Source of the DNA: Tissierella creatinophila DSM 6911
GTDB taxonomy: Bacteria; Bacillota; Clostridia; Tissierellales; Tissierellaceae
Assembly (NCBI RefSeq): GCF_001940565.1
Contig: NZ_LTDM01000015.1
Coordinates: 1-36,661, forward strand
Direction of reading: 5' to 3'
Length of the DNA: 36,661 nucleotides
Each line of letters begins with the position of its first letter. Positions within the stretch are counted from its first letter, which is position 1. A model generated the notes under the pieces. It was not told the origin of the DNA. It did no database searches and saw only the letters and a list, made by a program, of their open reading frames with translations. The position numbers and the translations under genes are program-made. Positions 1-6,872 of this stretch are shown here, piece after piece.

Positions 1-236
1 ACTAAAAAATATACACTTATAGAACTCATATAAAATGATAATAAAAATTTATTAGTTCTTATATATAATATACCTATTAAACTTATATAAAGTATTGTAA
101 TAAACACAAATCTATCCACTAAAGAGGCCCTATAAGTTTTCCCTTTACGCATTGCTTTAGAATAATAGTTTTTTAAAATTCTTTTTCTATCATATACTAT
201 GGAGTGTTTTTTAACTTTTTCTAATAACTGTTTCAT
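1..236 (-). CDS. Membrane protein of unknown family, N-terminal part only
   Basis: The gene starts at ATG 236 and runs off the left edge after 78 codons with no stop. An AAAGGA ribosome site precedes the start. The fragment begins MKQLLEKVKKH, is rich in Lys and Arg for about 40 residues, and then has a hydrophobic stretch starting near FVFITILYISLIGILYI that looks like a first membrane segment. The start lies inside the last codons of the DUF1461-type gene upstream (26 bases of overlap), so the two are probably translationally coupled and belong to one operon. I do not recognise the family from this much sequence. The frame and start are well supported, but the function is not. Confidence 0.6.
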   Translation of the reverse strand, partial: MKQLLEKVKKHSIVYDRKRILKNYYSKAMRKGKTYRASLVDRFVFITILYISLIGILYIRTNKFLLSFYMSSISVYFL

Positions 237-876
237 TTTTAATCTTATCCTTTCTTATATATAAATAGCTTACTATTTGTAGTATTGCCAAATATACTAA
301 GAAAGATATCACAATATTTGTAGCCATACCAATAAAAAATTCTTCTGGGAGCATTTGTATCATTAAATCTCTATTTGGATCTAATATCCATAAGTCATTG
401 GTAAAAAATATTAAATGGAAATAGGTGAAATATTTATTAAAATCTTTATAAGCTAAAAATCCTATTATGGTTAATAATATATAATTTAAAAAAAGTCCAT
501 AAAGAAAAGTCTTTGCAAGAAGAACCATGTTTTTATTTTTCCTAAAATAGTAAACTCCTAAAATTATAATTATAATTCCAGTATATTTAATAATTCTAGC
601 TAAATTAAACAGTTCCTTTACATCTTCCATATGTAGAATTTCTTTTTCATTAAAATGAGGTCTTAATAAATCGTTTTCTCCACCTTTTAAATATAGTATA
701 AGATTATTTGTTATAGGTTTTAATTCTTCTAGACTTTTTTGGGTCAATTCTTCAATATCATGTTCTTCATATTTTCTAATATAATAATCTTCATTATAGG
801 CATTTCTTTCTATACTAAAAACTAAGAACGTTAAGGATACAGATACTACCATTAAAAACATAAGAATTTTTTTCAT
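211..876 (-). CDS. TIGR01906/DUF1461 family integral membrane protein
   Basis: This is a 221-residue membrane protein. An N-terminal hydrophobic segment (about residues 4-22, signal-anchor like) is followed by an extracytoplasmic domain of about 75 residues. That domain carries the feature typical of the family, a short RPHFNEKEILHMEDVK stretch around residues 72-90 before the second membrane segment. Three more hydrophobic segments follow (about 93-111, 120-142 and 180-207). The family occurs widely in Clostridia and has no established biochemical role. The start at 876 has a good AAGGGGGAA ribosome site. The 3' end overlaps the start of the next membrane protein gene, which suggests a two-gene operon. 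Family assignment is by recall of its pattern, with no search run. Confidence 0.75.
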   Translation of the reverse strand: MKKILMFLMVVSVSLTFLVFSIERNAYNEDYYIRKYEEHDIEELTQKSLEELKPITNNLILYLKGGENDLLRPHFNEKEILHMEDVKELFNLARIIKYTGIIIIILGVYYFRKNKNMVLLAKTFLYGLFLNYILLTIIGFLAYKDFNKYFTYFHLIFFTNDLWILDPNRDLMIQMLPEEFFIGMATNIVISFLVYLAILQIVSYLYIRKDKIKNETVIRKS

Positions 877-904
877 ATTTCCCCCTTTGCATCATATATA
901 ACAA

Positions 905-936
905 TTTTAAAAAAGGATGAAGTAATCTTCATCCTA
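905..936 (-). terminator. Rho-independent terminator of the 57-codon gene
   Basis: On the minus strand a perfect 9-bp stem (AGGATGAAG with CTTCATCCT) closes a 4-base loop and is followed by a T-rich run. It begins inside the stop codon of the small gene at 934-1107, so that gene is probably a separate transcript from the DUF1461 gene downstream. Confidence 0.8.
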
Positions 937-1107
937 TACCATCAACTTTTCTAATCTCCCTAACTCTTTTATAGGAAAATATTTTAAGAGTTCTTTAAAT
1001 TGTTCTACTGATAATCCTCGTACACTAGTATATATTTCAATTTTTTGCTCTAAACTCGCGGCTTTAAACCTCTCTAATATATGTTCAAAGTTTTCATTTG
1101 CTTCCAT
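934..1107 (-). CDS. Small protein, 57 residues, unknown function
   Basis: This is a short reading frame starting at ATG 1107 with an ideal AGGAGG ribosome site 8 bases upstream, and ending at TAG inside a strong terminator hairpin. The product starts MEANENFEHILERFKAAS, is charged and predicted mostly helical, and has no membrane segment, cysteines or recognisable domain. A candidate promoter lies upstream at 1146-1176. The combination of promoter, ideal ribosome site, open frame and terminator argues for a real gene. It lies just outside the prophage scar that begins at 1187, so it is probably a host gene that stood downstream of yebC before the integration. Function unknown. Confidence 0.7.
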   Translation of the reverse strand: MEANENFEHILERFKAASLEQKIEIYTSVRGLSVEQFKELLKYFPIKELGRLEKLMV

Positions 1108-1145
1108 TTTAATTTCCTCCTAATAATGATTATTCTTTCTTCATT

Positions 1146-1176
1146 ATTATATGAAATTAAACTATTATTATGTGAA
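1146..1176 (-). promoter_or_regulatory. Candidate sigma-A promoter for the 57-codon gene
   Basis: On the minus strand a TATAAT box (1151-1146) is preceded by TTCACA (1176-1171). The spacer is 19 bases, two longer than ideal, so the -35 assignment is weak. Position and orientation fit the gene at 934-1107. Confidence 0.4.
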
Positions 1177-1186
1177 TATAACTTTG

Positions 1187-1216
1187 TCTAATTTTCCCAG
1201 TTATGAAAAACATCTT
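1187..1216 (-). repeat. Displaced copy of the yebC 3' end (att-type direct repeat)
   Basis: On the minus strand this reads GAT GTT TTT CAT AAC TGG GAA AAT TAG, which encodes DVFHNWEN and a stop. It matches the current end of yebC (2615-2644) at 29 of 30 positions. The single difference (GTT for GTA) is synonymous, as expected for an original gene end displaced by integration. Confidence 0.8.
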
Positions 1217-1342
1217 ACATAAGCATGATTACATTATAGTATATTTAGGCTTATTTTACAATAGATTGTAAATGTTTACAAATACACATATAATAGGTAG
1301 TTTTAATTATATTATATTATATTTTTTTATATTTTTTTAAAA

Positions 1343-1546
1343 TTAAATATAACGTACCCATTGTTGGCAAGCTGATTTTTGATCTGTCTCGTATTCTTGA
1401 GCCTCATCTATAACTAGTAAGTCAAATCATTCCCCTAATCCACCTGTGGAGGTTCCAGTCCTAAACTCTATCCTCCCACCAGTATCTAAGATTTCAACTC
1501 TTTCTATTCCTGTTGCTCTTAAAGAGGTATAATTGTCAACAATTGT
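1343..1546 (-). pseudogene. Phage terminase large subunit, internal fragment
   Basis: This minus-strand open stretch contains a recognisable piece of a large terminase ATPase. It has RIEFRTGTSTGGLGE, then an in-frame TGA at 1427-1429, then FDLLVIDEAQEYETDQKSA. The second block is the Walker B region (hydrophobics plus DE), and the preceding Gly-rich turn is typical of phage terminases in which the residue at the TGA is usually Gly. There is no start codon, no upstream Walker A and no nuclease domain, so the gene is truncated at both ends as well as interrupted. It supports the view that 1187-2644 is what remains of a tailed phage. Recognition is from the motif pattern. Confidence 0.65.
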
Positions 1547-1548
1547 TT

Positions 1549-1596
1549 ACACTTTTGGTGTGATTATGTTTATTCACACGTTTAGTGTGGTATAAT
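1549..1596 (+). promoter_or_regulatory. Extended -10 promoter with two ACAC-N5-GTGT operators
   Basis: Two perfect short palindromes with the same design, ACAC-N5-GTGT, lie at 1549-1561 and 1576-1588, centred 27 bp apart. The second abuts an extended -10 element (TGG TATAAT, 1588-1596) on the plus strand, so a bound repressor would block it. This looks like the operator pair of a phage immunity region, and no intact repressor gene remains nearby. Confidence 0.5.
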
Positions 1597-1627
1597 TAAA
1601 CTGAAGAGATAGTAGGAATTGATATGA

Positions 1628-1720
1628 ACAGAAGAACTATTAGATGAAGACAAAGCTCAATTTGCAACGGAGTTGTTGGAGCATTTGAAATTACTTAGTT
1701 ATAATTATAATAAAGATTAA
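1628..1720 (+). pseudogene. Orphan C-terminal reading frame in the prophage scar
   Basis: An open plus-strand stretch of 30 codons ending at TAA 1718-1720 has no usable start and reads TEELLDEDKAQFATELLEHL and then a short polar tail. It lies directly downstream of the operator-controlled promoter. It is too short to assign, and the acidic helical tail would fit the end of a small phage protein. I treat it as a remnant with low confidence. Confidence 0.3.
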
Positions 1721-1758
1721 TATATAAACAAGTACAAAATATAAGGGAGAGATTATAC

Positions 1759-2346
1759 ATGAACGATAGAGAATTATTAGAATTAATTGCAACACAAGTA
1801 GGTACACTTACAACTAATGTAGATAAACTGGGAAAAGAAGTTTCTGATTTAAAAGAGGGTCAGATTAATCTGGGAAGAGAAGTTTCTGATTTAAAAGAGG
1901 GTCAGATTAATCTGAGAAAAGAAGTTTCTGATTTAAAAGAGGGTCAGATTAATCTAGGAAAAGAAGTTTCTGATTTAAAAGAGGGTCAGATTAATCTAGG
2001 AAAAGAAGTTTCTGATTTAAAAGAGGGTCAGATTAATCTAGGAAAAGAAGTTTCTGATTTAAAAGAGGGTCAGATTAATCTGGGAAAAGAAGTTTCTGAT
2101 TTAAAAGAGGGTCAAGATGATATTAAAAATGAATTAAATGAATTCAGAAAAGAAACTAGTACTAACTTTAATAACCTAAAAGATAAATTAGATGATTTAG
2201 AGGTAAATAATGCGGATAGGCATATTACAATCAACAGAGATATCAAACAAATTAAGTCAAGCTTATCAAAGGTCGAAATAATAACCGCTGATAACTGGGG
2301 TGATATAGCAAGAATAAAAGCTAATAAAAGGCACAGAGCTAGATAA
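1759..2346 (+). CDS. Repeat-built coiled-coil protein, 195 residues
   Basis: The frame starts MNDRELLELIATQVGTLT after a GGGAGAG ribosome site. Residues about 27-125 are seven successive 14-residue units of the type VSDLKEGQINLGKE, encoded by near-identical 42-bp repeats. The heptad-like spacing of V/L/I predicts a long parallel coiled coil. The C-terminal 70 residues are also helical and charged, ending KANKRHRAR. There are no membrane segments or catalytic motifs. The protein resembles small coiled-coil proteins that are common accessory genes in Clostridia, with no known function. It is the only intact gene in the prophage scar and lies downstream of the operator-controlled promoter, so it may be a surviving phage cargo gene. 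Confidence 0.7.
   Translation: MNDRELLELIATQVGTLTTNVDKLGKEVSDLKEGQINLGREVSDLKEGQINLRKEVSDLKEGQINLGKEVSDLKEGQINLGKEVSDLKEGQINLGKEVSDLKEGQINLGKEVSDLKEGQDDIKNELNEFRKETSTNFNNLKDKLDDLEVNNADRHITINRDIKQIKSSLSKVEIITADNWGDIARIKANKRHRAR
1834..2127 (+). repeat. Seven tandem 42-bp coding repeats
   Basis: Seven copies of a 42-bp in-frame unit encode the 14-residue coiled-coil motif. The middle copies are nearly identical, with differences mostly of single bases (CTG/CTA, GGA/AGA), which implies recent expansion or gene conversion. Copy number is likely to vary between strains. Confidence 0.9.
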
Positions 2347-2370
2347 ATAGCTCCAAACCTTTTATTTTTA

Positions 2371-2516
2371 ACCATAAAAGAACGTACATTCAAAAGAGAT
2401 TAGGTCACTCTAGTATAACTACTACTATGGATATCTATTTTCATTTAACAAAAGGATTGGAAGATAAAACAGTTCAAATTTTAGAAACTTATATATCTAA
2501 TTTACCGACAAGTTAA
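2371..2516 (+). pseudogene. int: Tyrosine integrase, C-terminal fragment
   Basis: An open plus-strand stretch ending at TAA 2514-2516 contains TYIQKRLGHSSITTTMDIYF followed by HLTKGLEDKT. This is the end of a tyrosine recombinase: the GH of the conserved LGH box, then the Thr-rich turn and the nucleophile Tyr (codon 2436-2438) in the DIY motif. About 300 upstream residues, including the Arg-box, are missing, so it cannot be active. It sits about 100 bp from the yebC-side repeat, the usual place for the integrase of an element inserted at that site. High confidence in the family, because the motif is very distinctive. Confidence 0.8.
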
Positions 2517-2614
2517 AAGTTCAATGTTTGCAAACCGTAGACAAATTGAGTTATATCATGAAAACAAACAAATTATAACTTAACCAATCCTTGTAATTAA
2601 TCCATTCTTGCTAA

Positions 2615-2644
2615 TCTAATTTTCCCAGTTATGAAATACATCTT
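2615..2644 (-). repeat. yebC 3' end copy now in use (att-type direct repeat)
   Basis: This is the partner of the repeat at 1187-1216. It supplies the last codons and stop (TAG, 2616-2618) of the current yebC gene, so YebC keeps its normal C-terminus. That is how elements that integrate into gene ends avoid harming the host. Confidence 0.8.
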
Positions 2645-3338
2645 GAACGTCATCATTATCTTCAAGCATATCTATTAATTTTTCCATTTTTTTTGCATCC
2701 TCTTCATTTAATTCTACTGTAGTTTGAGGAATATAAGTTATTTCTGCCATTGCAAATTGGTATCCATTTTCTTCTAAACCATTTCTTACTTGATTAAAGT
2801 CTTCAGGAGTTGTAATTATTTCATAGCCATCTTCAGAAGCTTCAAAATCCTCTGCACCTAGTTCTATAGAAAACATAGTAAGTTCATCTTCATCAATAGA
2901 ATCAATTCTTTCTATAGCTATTATGCCCTTTCTATCAAACATAAATGTAACAGAACCTGCTTGTCCAAGGTTTCCACCAAATTTATCAAAAGCATGTCTT
3001 ACATCTGGAGCTGTCCTATTTCTATTATCAGTAAGACAATTAGCAAATACTGCAACTCCTCCTGGACCATAGCCTTCATAAGTAATTTCTTCATAATTAT
3101 CCATTGCACCTTCTCCAGAACCTTTTTTAATAGCTCTTTCAATATTGTCATTAGGCATATTTTCTGCTTTAGCTTTATCAATAGCTGCCTTTAGTGAAGG
3201 ATTGTATTCTGGATCTGCTCCTCCTTCTCTTGCTGCTACCATTATATATCTACCTAGTTTTGTAAAGATTTTACCTCTTTTAGCATCTTCTTTGCCTTTT
3301 TTATTTTTAATATTATTCCATTTGGAATGTCCTGCCAT
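2616..3338 (-). CDS. yebC: YebC/PmpR family protein
   Basis: This is a full-length 240-residue member of the YebC/TACO1 family, starting with the family signature [20 protein letters not shown]. Members have been described as DNA-binding regulators (PmpR), and more recently as ribosome-associated factors that help translation through proline-rich or difficult stretches. The acidic middle domain (about 80-130, with [19 protein letters not shown]) and the C-terminal domain ending [11 protein letters not shown] are both present. The start at 3338 has an AAGGAGAG ribosome site. In many genomes the gene is next to ruvC or other housekeeping genes, but here a prophage scar abuts its 3' end and supplies the last codons. 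Confidence 0.95.
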   Translation of the reverse strand: MAGHSKWNNIKNKKGKEDAKRGKIFTKLGRYIMVAAREGGADPEYNPSLKAAIDKAKAENMPNDNIERAIKKGSGEGAMDNYEEITYEGYGPGGVAVFANCLTDNRNRTAPDVRHAFDKFGGNLGQAGSVTFMFDRKGIIAIERIDSIDEDELTMFSIELGAEDFEASEDGYEIITTPEDFNQVRNGLEENGYQFAMAEITYIPQTTVELNEEDAKKMEKLIDMLEDNDDVQDVFHNWEN

Positions 3339-3528
3339 TTAACTTCACTCTCCTTAAAATTTTAACATTTATATTTTAACATATATATATATTTTTTTCA
3401 TATATTTATATTTATTTAATATTTATTTAATATGATAAATATTTTTATAAGTATTTGTATATCTATCCGACTTAATGGTGAAATTAGTATTGAAGCTAAA
3501 ATTTAAATAATTATACAAGGAGATTCCT
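3339..3528. other. AT-rich intergenic region between divergent genes
   Basis: These 190 bases separate divergent yebC and the TauE pair. The stretch is very AT-rich, with runs of alternating TA. It must hold both promoters, but no -35/-10 pair stands out enough to mark. No small gene or RNA is seen. Confidence 0.5.
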
Positions 3529-3888
3529 ATGTCTAGTCTTAATTTAAAACTTATATCTATCGGAATAATAGCAGGAATTATAAATGGATTCTTTGGATCC
3601 GGAGGAGGGATAATAGTAGTTATTGGACTAGTTCATCTTATACAAATAGAAGATTATAAAGCTCATGCTACAGCAATATCTATAATACTTCCACTATCTA
3701 TAGTAAGTACTATTATTTATCTTTTTAACAATAAAATCCCCATTAAAATTACAATTCTTACAATGATAGGAGGAGTAGCAGGTAGTTTTATAGGTGCTAA
3801 AACATTGGATAAAATACCAGTTTCTATCTTGCGAAAAATATTTGGTGGTGTTATCATATATAGCGCTTTAAGGATGTTTATACAATGA
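3529..3888 (+). CDS. TauE/SafE family permease, first half-size subunit
   Basis: This 119-residue membrane protein has about four predicted segments. The family signature is near the N-terminus: a Gly-rich turn, GFFGSGGGI, in the first membrane helix. TauE/SafE (TSUP) proteins move sulfite, sulfonates or related organic anions across the cytoplasmic membrane and are usually about 250 residues with two homologous halves. This protein is one half. It starts after an AAGGAG ribosome site, and its stop overlaps the start of the second half-size gene by 4 bases (ATGA), so the two are almost certainly made together and assemble as one transporter. Substrate cannot be told from sequence. Confidence 0.85.
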   Translation: MSSLNLKLISIGIIAGIINGFFGSGGGIIVVIGLVHLIQIEDYKAHATAISIILPLSIVSTIIYLFNNKIPIKITILTMIGGVAGSFIGAKTLDKIPVSILRKIFGGVIIYSALRMFIQ

Positions 3889-4235
3889 AGACAATAATTA
3901 TAGGTTTTTTATCAGGAATAATAAGTGGAATGGGTATTGGCGGCGGGACTCTACTTATACCTTCTTTAGTACTTATAATAGGTTTATCTCAAATAGAAGC
4001 TCAAGGTGTAAACTTAATAACTTTCATACCTATAGCCACTATTGCAATATTTACTCATAGAAAAAAAGGCAATATAGAATTTAAATACACTAAAAAAATA
4101 GCAGTTAGTGGTATATTAAGTGCAATAATCGCTTCTTTGATAGCAGTTAAAATCTCCCCTGATAGTCTAAAAAAATATTTTAGTGTGTTTTTACTCTTAA
4201 TGGGTTTGTTTGAATTCTTTAAAAAAGAGAAGTAG
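3885..4235 (+). CDS. TauE/SafE family permease, second half-size subunit
   Basis: This 116-residue membrane protein is homologous to the preceding gene product. It has the same Gly-rich motif in the first helix (SGMGIGGGTLLIP) and about four membrane segments. It is translated from an ATG overlapping the upstream stop codon, with no separate intergenic ribosome site, so translational coupling is expected. The C-terminus ends in a basic FFKKEK, consistent with a cytoplasmic tail. Together the two genes add up to a normal TSUP transporter split at the internal duplication. The stop codon (4233-4235) lies inside the shared bidirectional terminator. Confidence 0.85.
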   Translation: MKTIIIGFLSGIISGMGIGGGTLLIPSLVLIIGLSQIEAQGVNLITFIPIATIAIFTHRKKGNIEFKYTKKIAVSGILSAIIASLIAVKISPDSLKKYFSVFLLLMGLFEFFKKEK

Positions 4236-4260
4236 GCTATCTTTAGCCTACTTCTCTTTT
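4223..4260. terminator. Bidirectional terminator between convergent operons
   Basis: A perfect 17-bp stem (4223-4239 with 4244-4260) closes a 4-base loop and is flanked by A and T runs, so it can end transcription from both sides. It contains the stop codon of the second TauE subunit and touches the stop of the CoA-binding protein gene. Confidence 0.9.
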
Positions 4261-4657
4261 ACTCTTGCCCTCTTAATGTAGCATATATACAATCATCTAT
4301 TAAATACTTAAATCCAAGACTTGAAGCTTTTTCTATAACTTTTTCATTATAGGTTCCTGGTTGAAAGAAGATATATTCTATATTGGTAGCTTTAGCTTCA
4401 TCTAATATATTCATAGCGATTTGGGGAGATACTACCATATCAAGTACATCTATATTTTCTGGAAGGTCCATAAGCGAACTATAGATTTTTTCACCTTCTA
4501 TTTCTTCATAATTTGGACTTACTCCATAGGTTTCATAATCATGTTCCTTTAGTTTTTTCCAAATCTTATATCCCCATCTATCCTTTTTTTTAGTAACCCC
4601 GACTACTACCCATTTCTTTTTATCTAGCATTTCTTGTTTTATCTTTTCAAAATCCAT
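4259..4657 (-). CDS. CoA-binding domain protein (YccU type)
   Basis: This 132-residue single-domain Rossmann-like protein is of the CoA-binding type (PF13380). VVVGVTKKKDRWGYKIWKKL near the N-terminus is the nucleotide-binding turn and first helix, and a later block, PQIAMNILDEAKA followed by YIFFQPGTYNE, is typical of the family. Its length is normal. Members resemble the CoA-binding half of succinyl-CoA synthetase but act alone, and their physiological role is not established. The start has an AGGAGAG ribosome site. It is the last gene of an apparent hflX-yigZ operon, 42 bases after yigZ, and ends in the bidirectional terminator. Confidence 0.85.
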   Translation of the reverse strand: MDFEKIKQEMLDKKKWVVVGVTKKKDRWGYKIWKKLKEHDYETYGVSPNYEEIEGEKIYSSLMDLPENIDVLDMVVSPQIAMNILDEAKATNIEYIFFQPGTYNEKVIEKASSLGFKYLIDDCIYATLRGQE

Positions 4658-4699
4658 TTTATCAACTCTCCTATTTTTACTTTTAAATTTGCTTTAATA

Positions 4700-5347
4700 T
4701 TAAATAAATACTCTATCTTCACTCATAGGTAAATGTAGTGTTCTTATTTCACTTATTACCCCATTACCACTTGTAAAATCCATGATATCATGGATAAATG
4801 TATCTTTTCTCTTTAGTTCTATATATAAATTTATATTTACATCTTGATCAAAAGTAACTTCTTTAATTGGATGTTTTTCATTTAATAGATAATTTTCTAT
4901 TTTACCATAGGAGTTATAATCTATTTGGACTAAAAGTTCATCAAATCTAGTCATATCTATAATCTTTCCAGCCTCAAGAGCAGCTTTACCACTTTGAGTA
5001 TAGGCTCTTATAAGGCCTCCCACTCCAAGCTTTATTCCACCGAAATATCTTGTGCTAACTATTACTGTGTTTCTAAGATCTTCTTTCTTTATAAGCTCTA
5101 AAATAGGAATTCCTGCTGTCCCTGATGGCTCCCCATCATCACTAAATCTTTGAATATTAGAATTTTCTCCTATTACATAAGCATACACATTGTGAGTTGC
5201 ATCTTTATATTTAATCTTTACCATATCTATAAACTCTAAAGCTTCTTCTTCACTTTTTACCATTTTCGATGATCCTATAAATCTAGATTTATTTATAATT
5301 ATTTCTTTTTCTCCATAACTAAGAACAGTCCTATAATCGCAGTTCAT
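4700..5347 (-). CDS. yigZ: YigZ/IMPACT family protein
   Basis: This is a full-length 215-residue member of the YigZ/IMPACT (UPF0029) family. The N-terminal domain carries the signature RFSDDGEPSGTAGIPIL (about residues 68-84) and then RYFGGIKLGVGGLIRAYTQS (about 101-120). The C-terminal part is the smaller ferredoxin-like DUF1949 domain. Bacterial members bind nucleic acids or nucleotides in vitro, while eukaryotic IMPACT regulates the GCN2 kinase. The bacterial role is not settled. The start has a strong AGGGGGA ribosome site. The gene lies 34 bases after hflX and is probably co-transcribed with it. Confidence 0.9.
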   Translation of the reverse strand: MNCDYRTVLSYGEKEIIINKSRFIGSSKMVKSEEEALEFIDMVKIKYKDATHNVYAYVIGENSNIQRFSDDGEPSGTAGIPILELIKKEDLRNTVIVSTRYFGGIKLGVGGLIRAYTQSGKAALEAGKIIDMTRFDELLVQIDYNSYGKIENYLLNEKHPIKEVTFDQDVNINLYIELKRKDTFIHDIMDFTSGNGVISEIRTLHLPMSEDRVFI

Positions 5348-5381
5348 ATTTCAAATTCCCCCTAATGCCTTTCACTTAAGC

Positions 5382-6683
5382 TTAATTATCTATAAATTCT
5401 TTATATTTTTCTATATCTATTTCATTAATAGTTAATTCCACATAAGTTCCATCTTCTCTATGTTCTAAGTTTGTTATATTGTAGTTTTCCATAAAATAAT
5501 TTAATATATTGTGTTTATCATATGGTATTTTAAGTATTGCTTTTTTATATTTAAACGGAAGTTTTTCTTCTACTAATTCCATAAGTTTTAAGAGGTTTTC
5601 CTCTTTTTGAGCTGATATAAATATTTTATCTCCTATAAGTTTATCTTCATAAAATATATCAGAAATATCTGTTTTATCCATTTTATTAAAAACTGTGATA
5701 ATTGGCTTATCTAAAACATCTAAACTTTTTAAAATCTCTATTGTAGTTTTTATTTGTATATCTAAATCTTTATTTGATACATCTACTACATGAAGTAGAA
5801 GGTCAGCATATTTTACCTCTTCTAAAGTTCCTTTAAAAGCTTCAATTAGATTTGTTGGAAGTTTTGATACAAAACCAACTGTATCAGTTATTAGATAGTT
5901 TTGTCCATTTGGAAGTTTTGCTTTTCTAAGAGATGTATCTAGCGTAGCAAATAACATATCTTTAACAAATACATCTTTTAAGTCCCCCTCATCATTTTCA
6001 TATAGCCTTATAAGTTTATTTAAAAGAGTGGATTTCCCTGCATTTGTATATCCTACTAAGGCAATAATAGGAAGATTTGAATCTAGCCTTTGTTGCCTTT
6101 GAATTTTACGATTTTCTTCTATCTCTTTTATTTGTTTTTCAATATTATTTACTTCTTTTAAGATATGTCTTCTATCTGTTTCAAGTTTTTGTTCTCCTGG
6201 TCCTCTAGTACCTATTCCTCCACCTTCTCTAGAGAGATAGTCTCTAAAGCCAACAAGCCTTGGAAGCCTGTATTTAAGTTGTGCAAGCTTTACTTGAAGC
6301 TTTCCTTCTCTTGAAGTGGCACGTTCTGCAAATATATCTAGAATTAAATTTGTTCTATCTAAAATTTTCTTTCCTATCAATTCTTCTAAGTTTCTAGTTT
6401 GAGCACCTGATAATTCATGGTCAAATACTACAGTGTCTATATCTAGTTCTTCACAATATTTTTTTATTTCTTCTGCTTTACCCTTTCCTATAAAAAGAGC
6501 TGGATTGATAGTATCTTTTTTTTGAGTTATCCTTGTTTCTACAGTTCCTCCAGCAGCTTTTACTAGCTCTTCTAACTCATCTAGAGAGTTTTCTATATCT
6601 ATTTCTTGATTTTGTAATTCTACTCCTACTATAATAGTTTTTTCTTCCCTAAAGTTTTCTTCTCTCAATTTATCACCATCCAT
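5382..6683 (-). CDS. hflX: GTPase HflX
   Basis: This ribosome-associated GTPase splits or rescues stalled 70S ribosomes, notably after heat or antibiotic stress. The 433-residue protein has the N-terminal HflX domain (about 20-190, with the glycine-rich YLSREGGGIGTRGPGEQKLE) and then a G domain. The G domain shows G1 GYTNAGKST (211-219), G3 DTVGF (267-271), G4 NKMD (333-336) and G5 SAQ (357-359). The C-terminal domain is short. The chosen ATG has no good ribosome site, so initiation may be weak or the transcript nearly leaderless in effect. A likely extended -10 promoter lies 20-28 bases upstream. It heads the hflX-yigZ-CoA-binding operon. Confidence 0.95.
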   Translation of the reverse strand: MDGDKLREENFREEKTIIVGVELQNQEIDIENSLDELEELVKAAGGTVETRITQKKDTINPALFIGKGKAEEIKKYCEELDIDTVVFDHELSGAQTRNLEELIGKKILDRTNLILDIFAERATSREGKLQVKLAQLKYRLPRLVGFRDYLSREGGGIGTRGPGEQKLETDRRHILKEVNNIEKQIKEIEENRKIQRQQRLDSNLPIIALVGYTNAGKSTLLNKLIRLYENDEGDLKDVFVKDMLFATLDTSLRKAKLPNGQNYLITDTVGFVSKLPTNLIEAFKGTLEEVKYADLLLHVVDVSNKDLDIQIKTTIEILKSLDVLDKPIITVFNKMDKTDISDIFYEDKLIGDKIFISAQKEENLLKLMELVEEKLPFKYKKAILKIPYDKHNILNYFMENYNITNLEHREDGTYVELTINEIDIEKYKEFIDN

Positions 6684-6702
6684 TTATTCTTTTACTATGT
6701 TT

Positions 6703-6711
6703 ATTATACCA
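6703..6711 (-). promoter_or_regulatory. Extended -10 promoter of the hflX operon
   Basis: On the minus strand TGG precedes TATAAT (TG at 6711-6710, box 6708-6703), giving a full extended -10 element about 20 bases before the hflX ATG. No good -35 is seen, which is normal for this class. Confidence 0.55.
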
Positions 6712-6808
6712 TCTATTGGCAATATTAACTAATATAAGTATCTATATGGATAATCTTTACCTAATGGATATAAAAAAATACATATGTTTAATATAAGTAT
6801 TTAGATTA

Positions 6809-6837
6809 TTAACAATCTATTATCAATGTGTTATAAT
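6809..6837 (+). promoter_or_regulatory. Sigma-A promoter of the penicillin-binding protein gene
   Basis: TTAACA (6809-6814) and TATAAT (6832-6837) are separated by exactly 17 bases, 35 bases before the ATG at 6873. This is the best-formed vegetative promoter in the window. Confidence 0.75.
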
Positions 6838-6872
6838 AGATTTATTCTACATCTAAAATTAAGGAGGAAATC

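Larger units (their letters stand above)
1187..2644. mobile_element. Scar of a decayed prophage integrated in the 3' end of yebC
   Basis: The segment is bounded by two 30-bp near-identical copies of the yebC 3' end (1187-1216 and 2615-2644). Between them lie a minus-strand fragment of a phage large terminase, paired operator-like sites with an extended -10 promoter, a short orphan reading frame, an intact repeat-built coiled-coil gene, and the C-terminal end of a tyrosine integrase next to the yebC-side repeat. Target-end duplication with an integrase beside it is the expected signature of site-specific integration into a gene's 3' end, with the phage copy restoring the reading frame. Most of the element has been lost, since only about 1.4 kb remains. 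This is an inference from sequence parts that are individually clear. Confidence 0.75.

Noticed and set aside
1834..2127. Seven regular 42-bp repeats resembling a CRISPR array
   Set aside because: The repeats are continuous, in frame and without spacers; they encode a coiled-coil motif.
2112..2393. Minus-strand hydrophobic frame over the coiled-coil gene end
   Set aside because: It is the complement of Lys/Asn-rich coding, without a ribosome site, and overlaps the integrase remnant.
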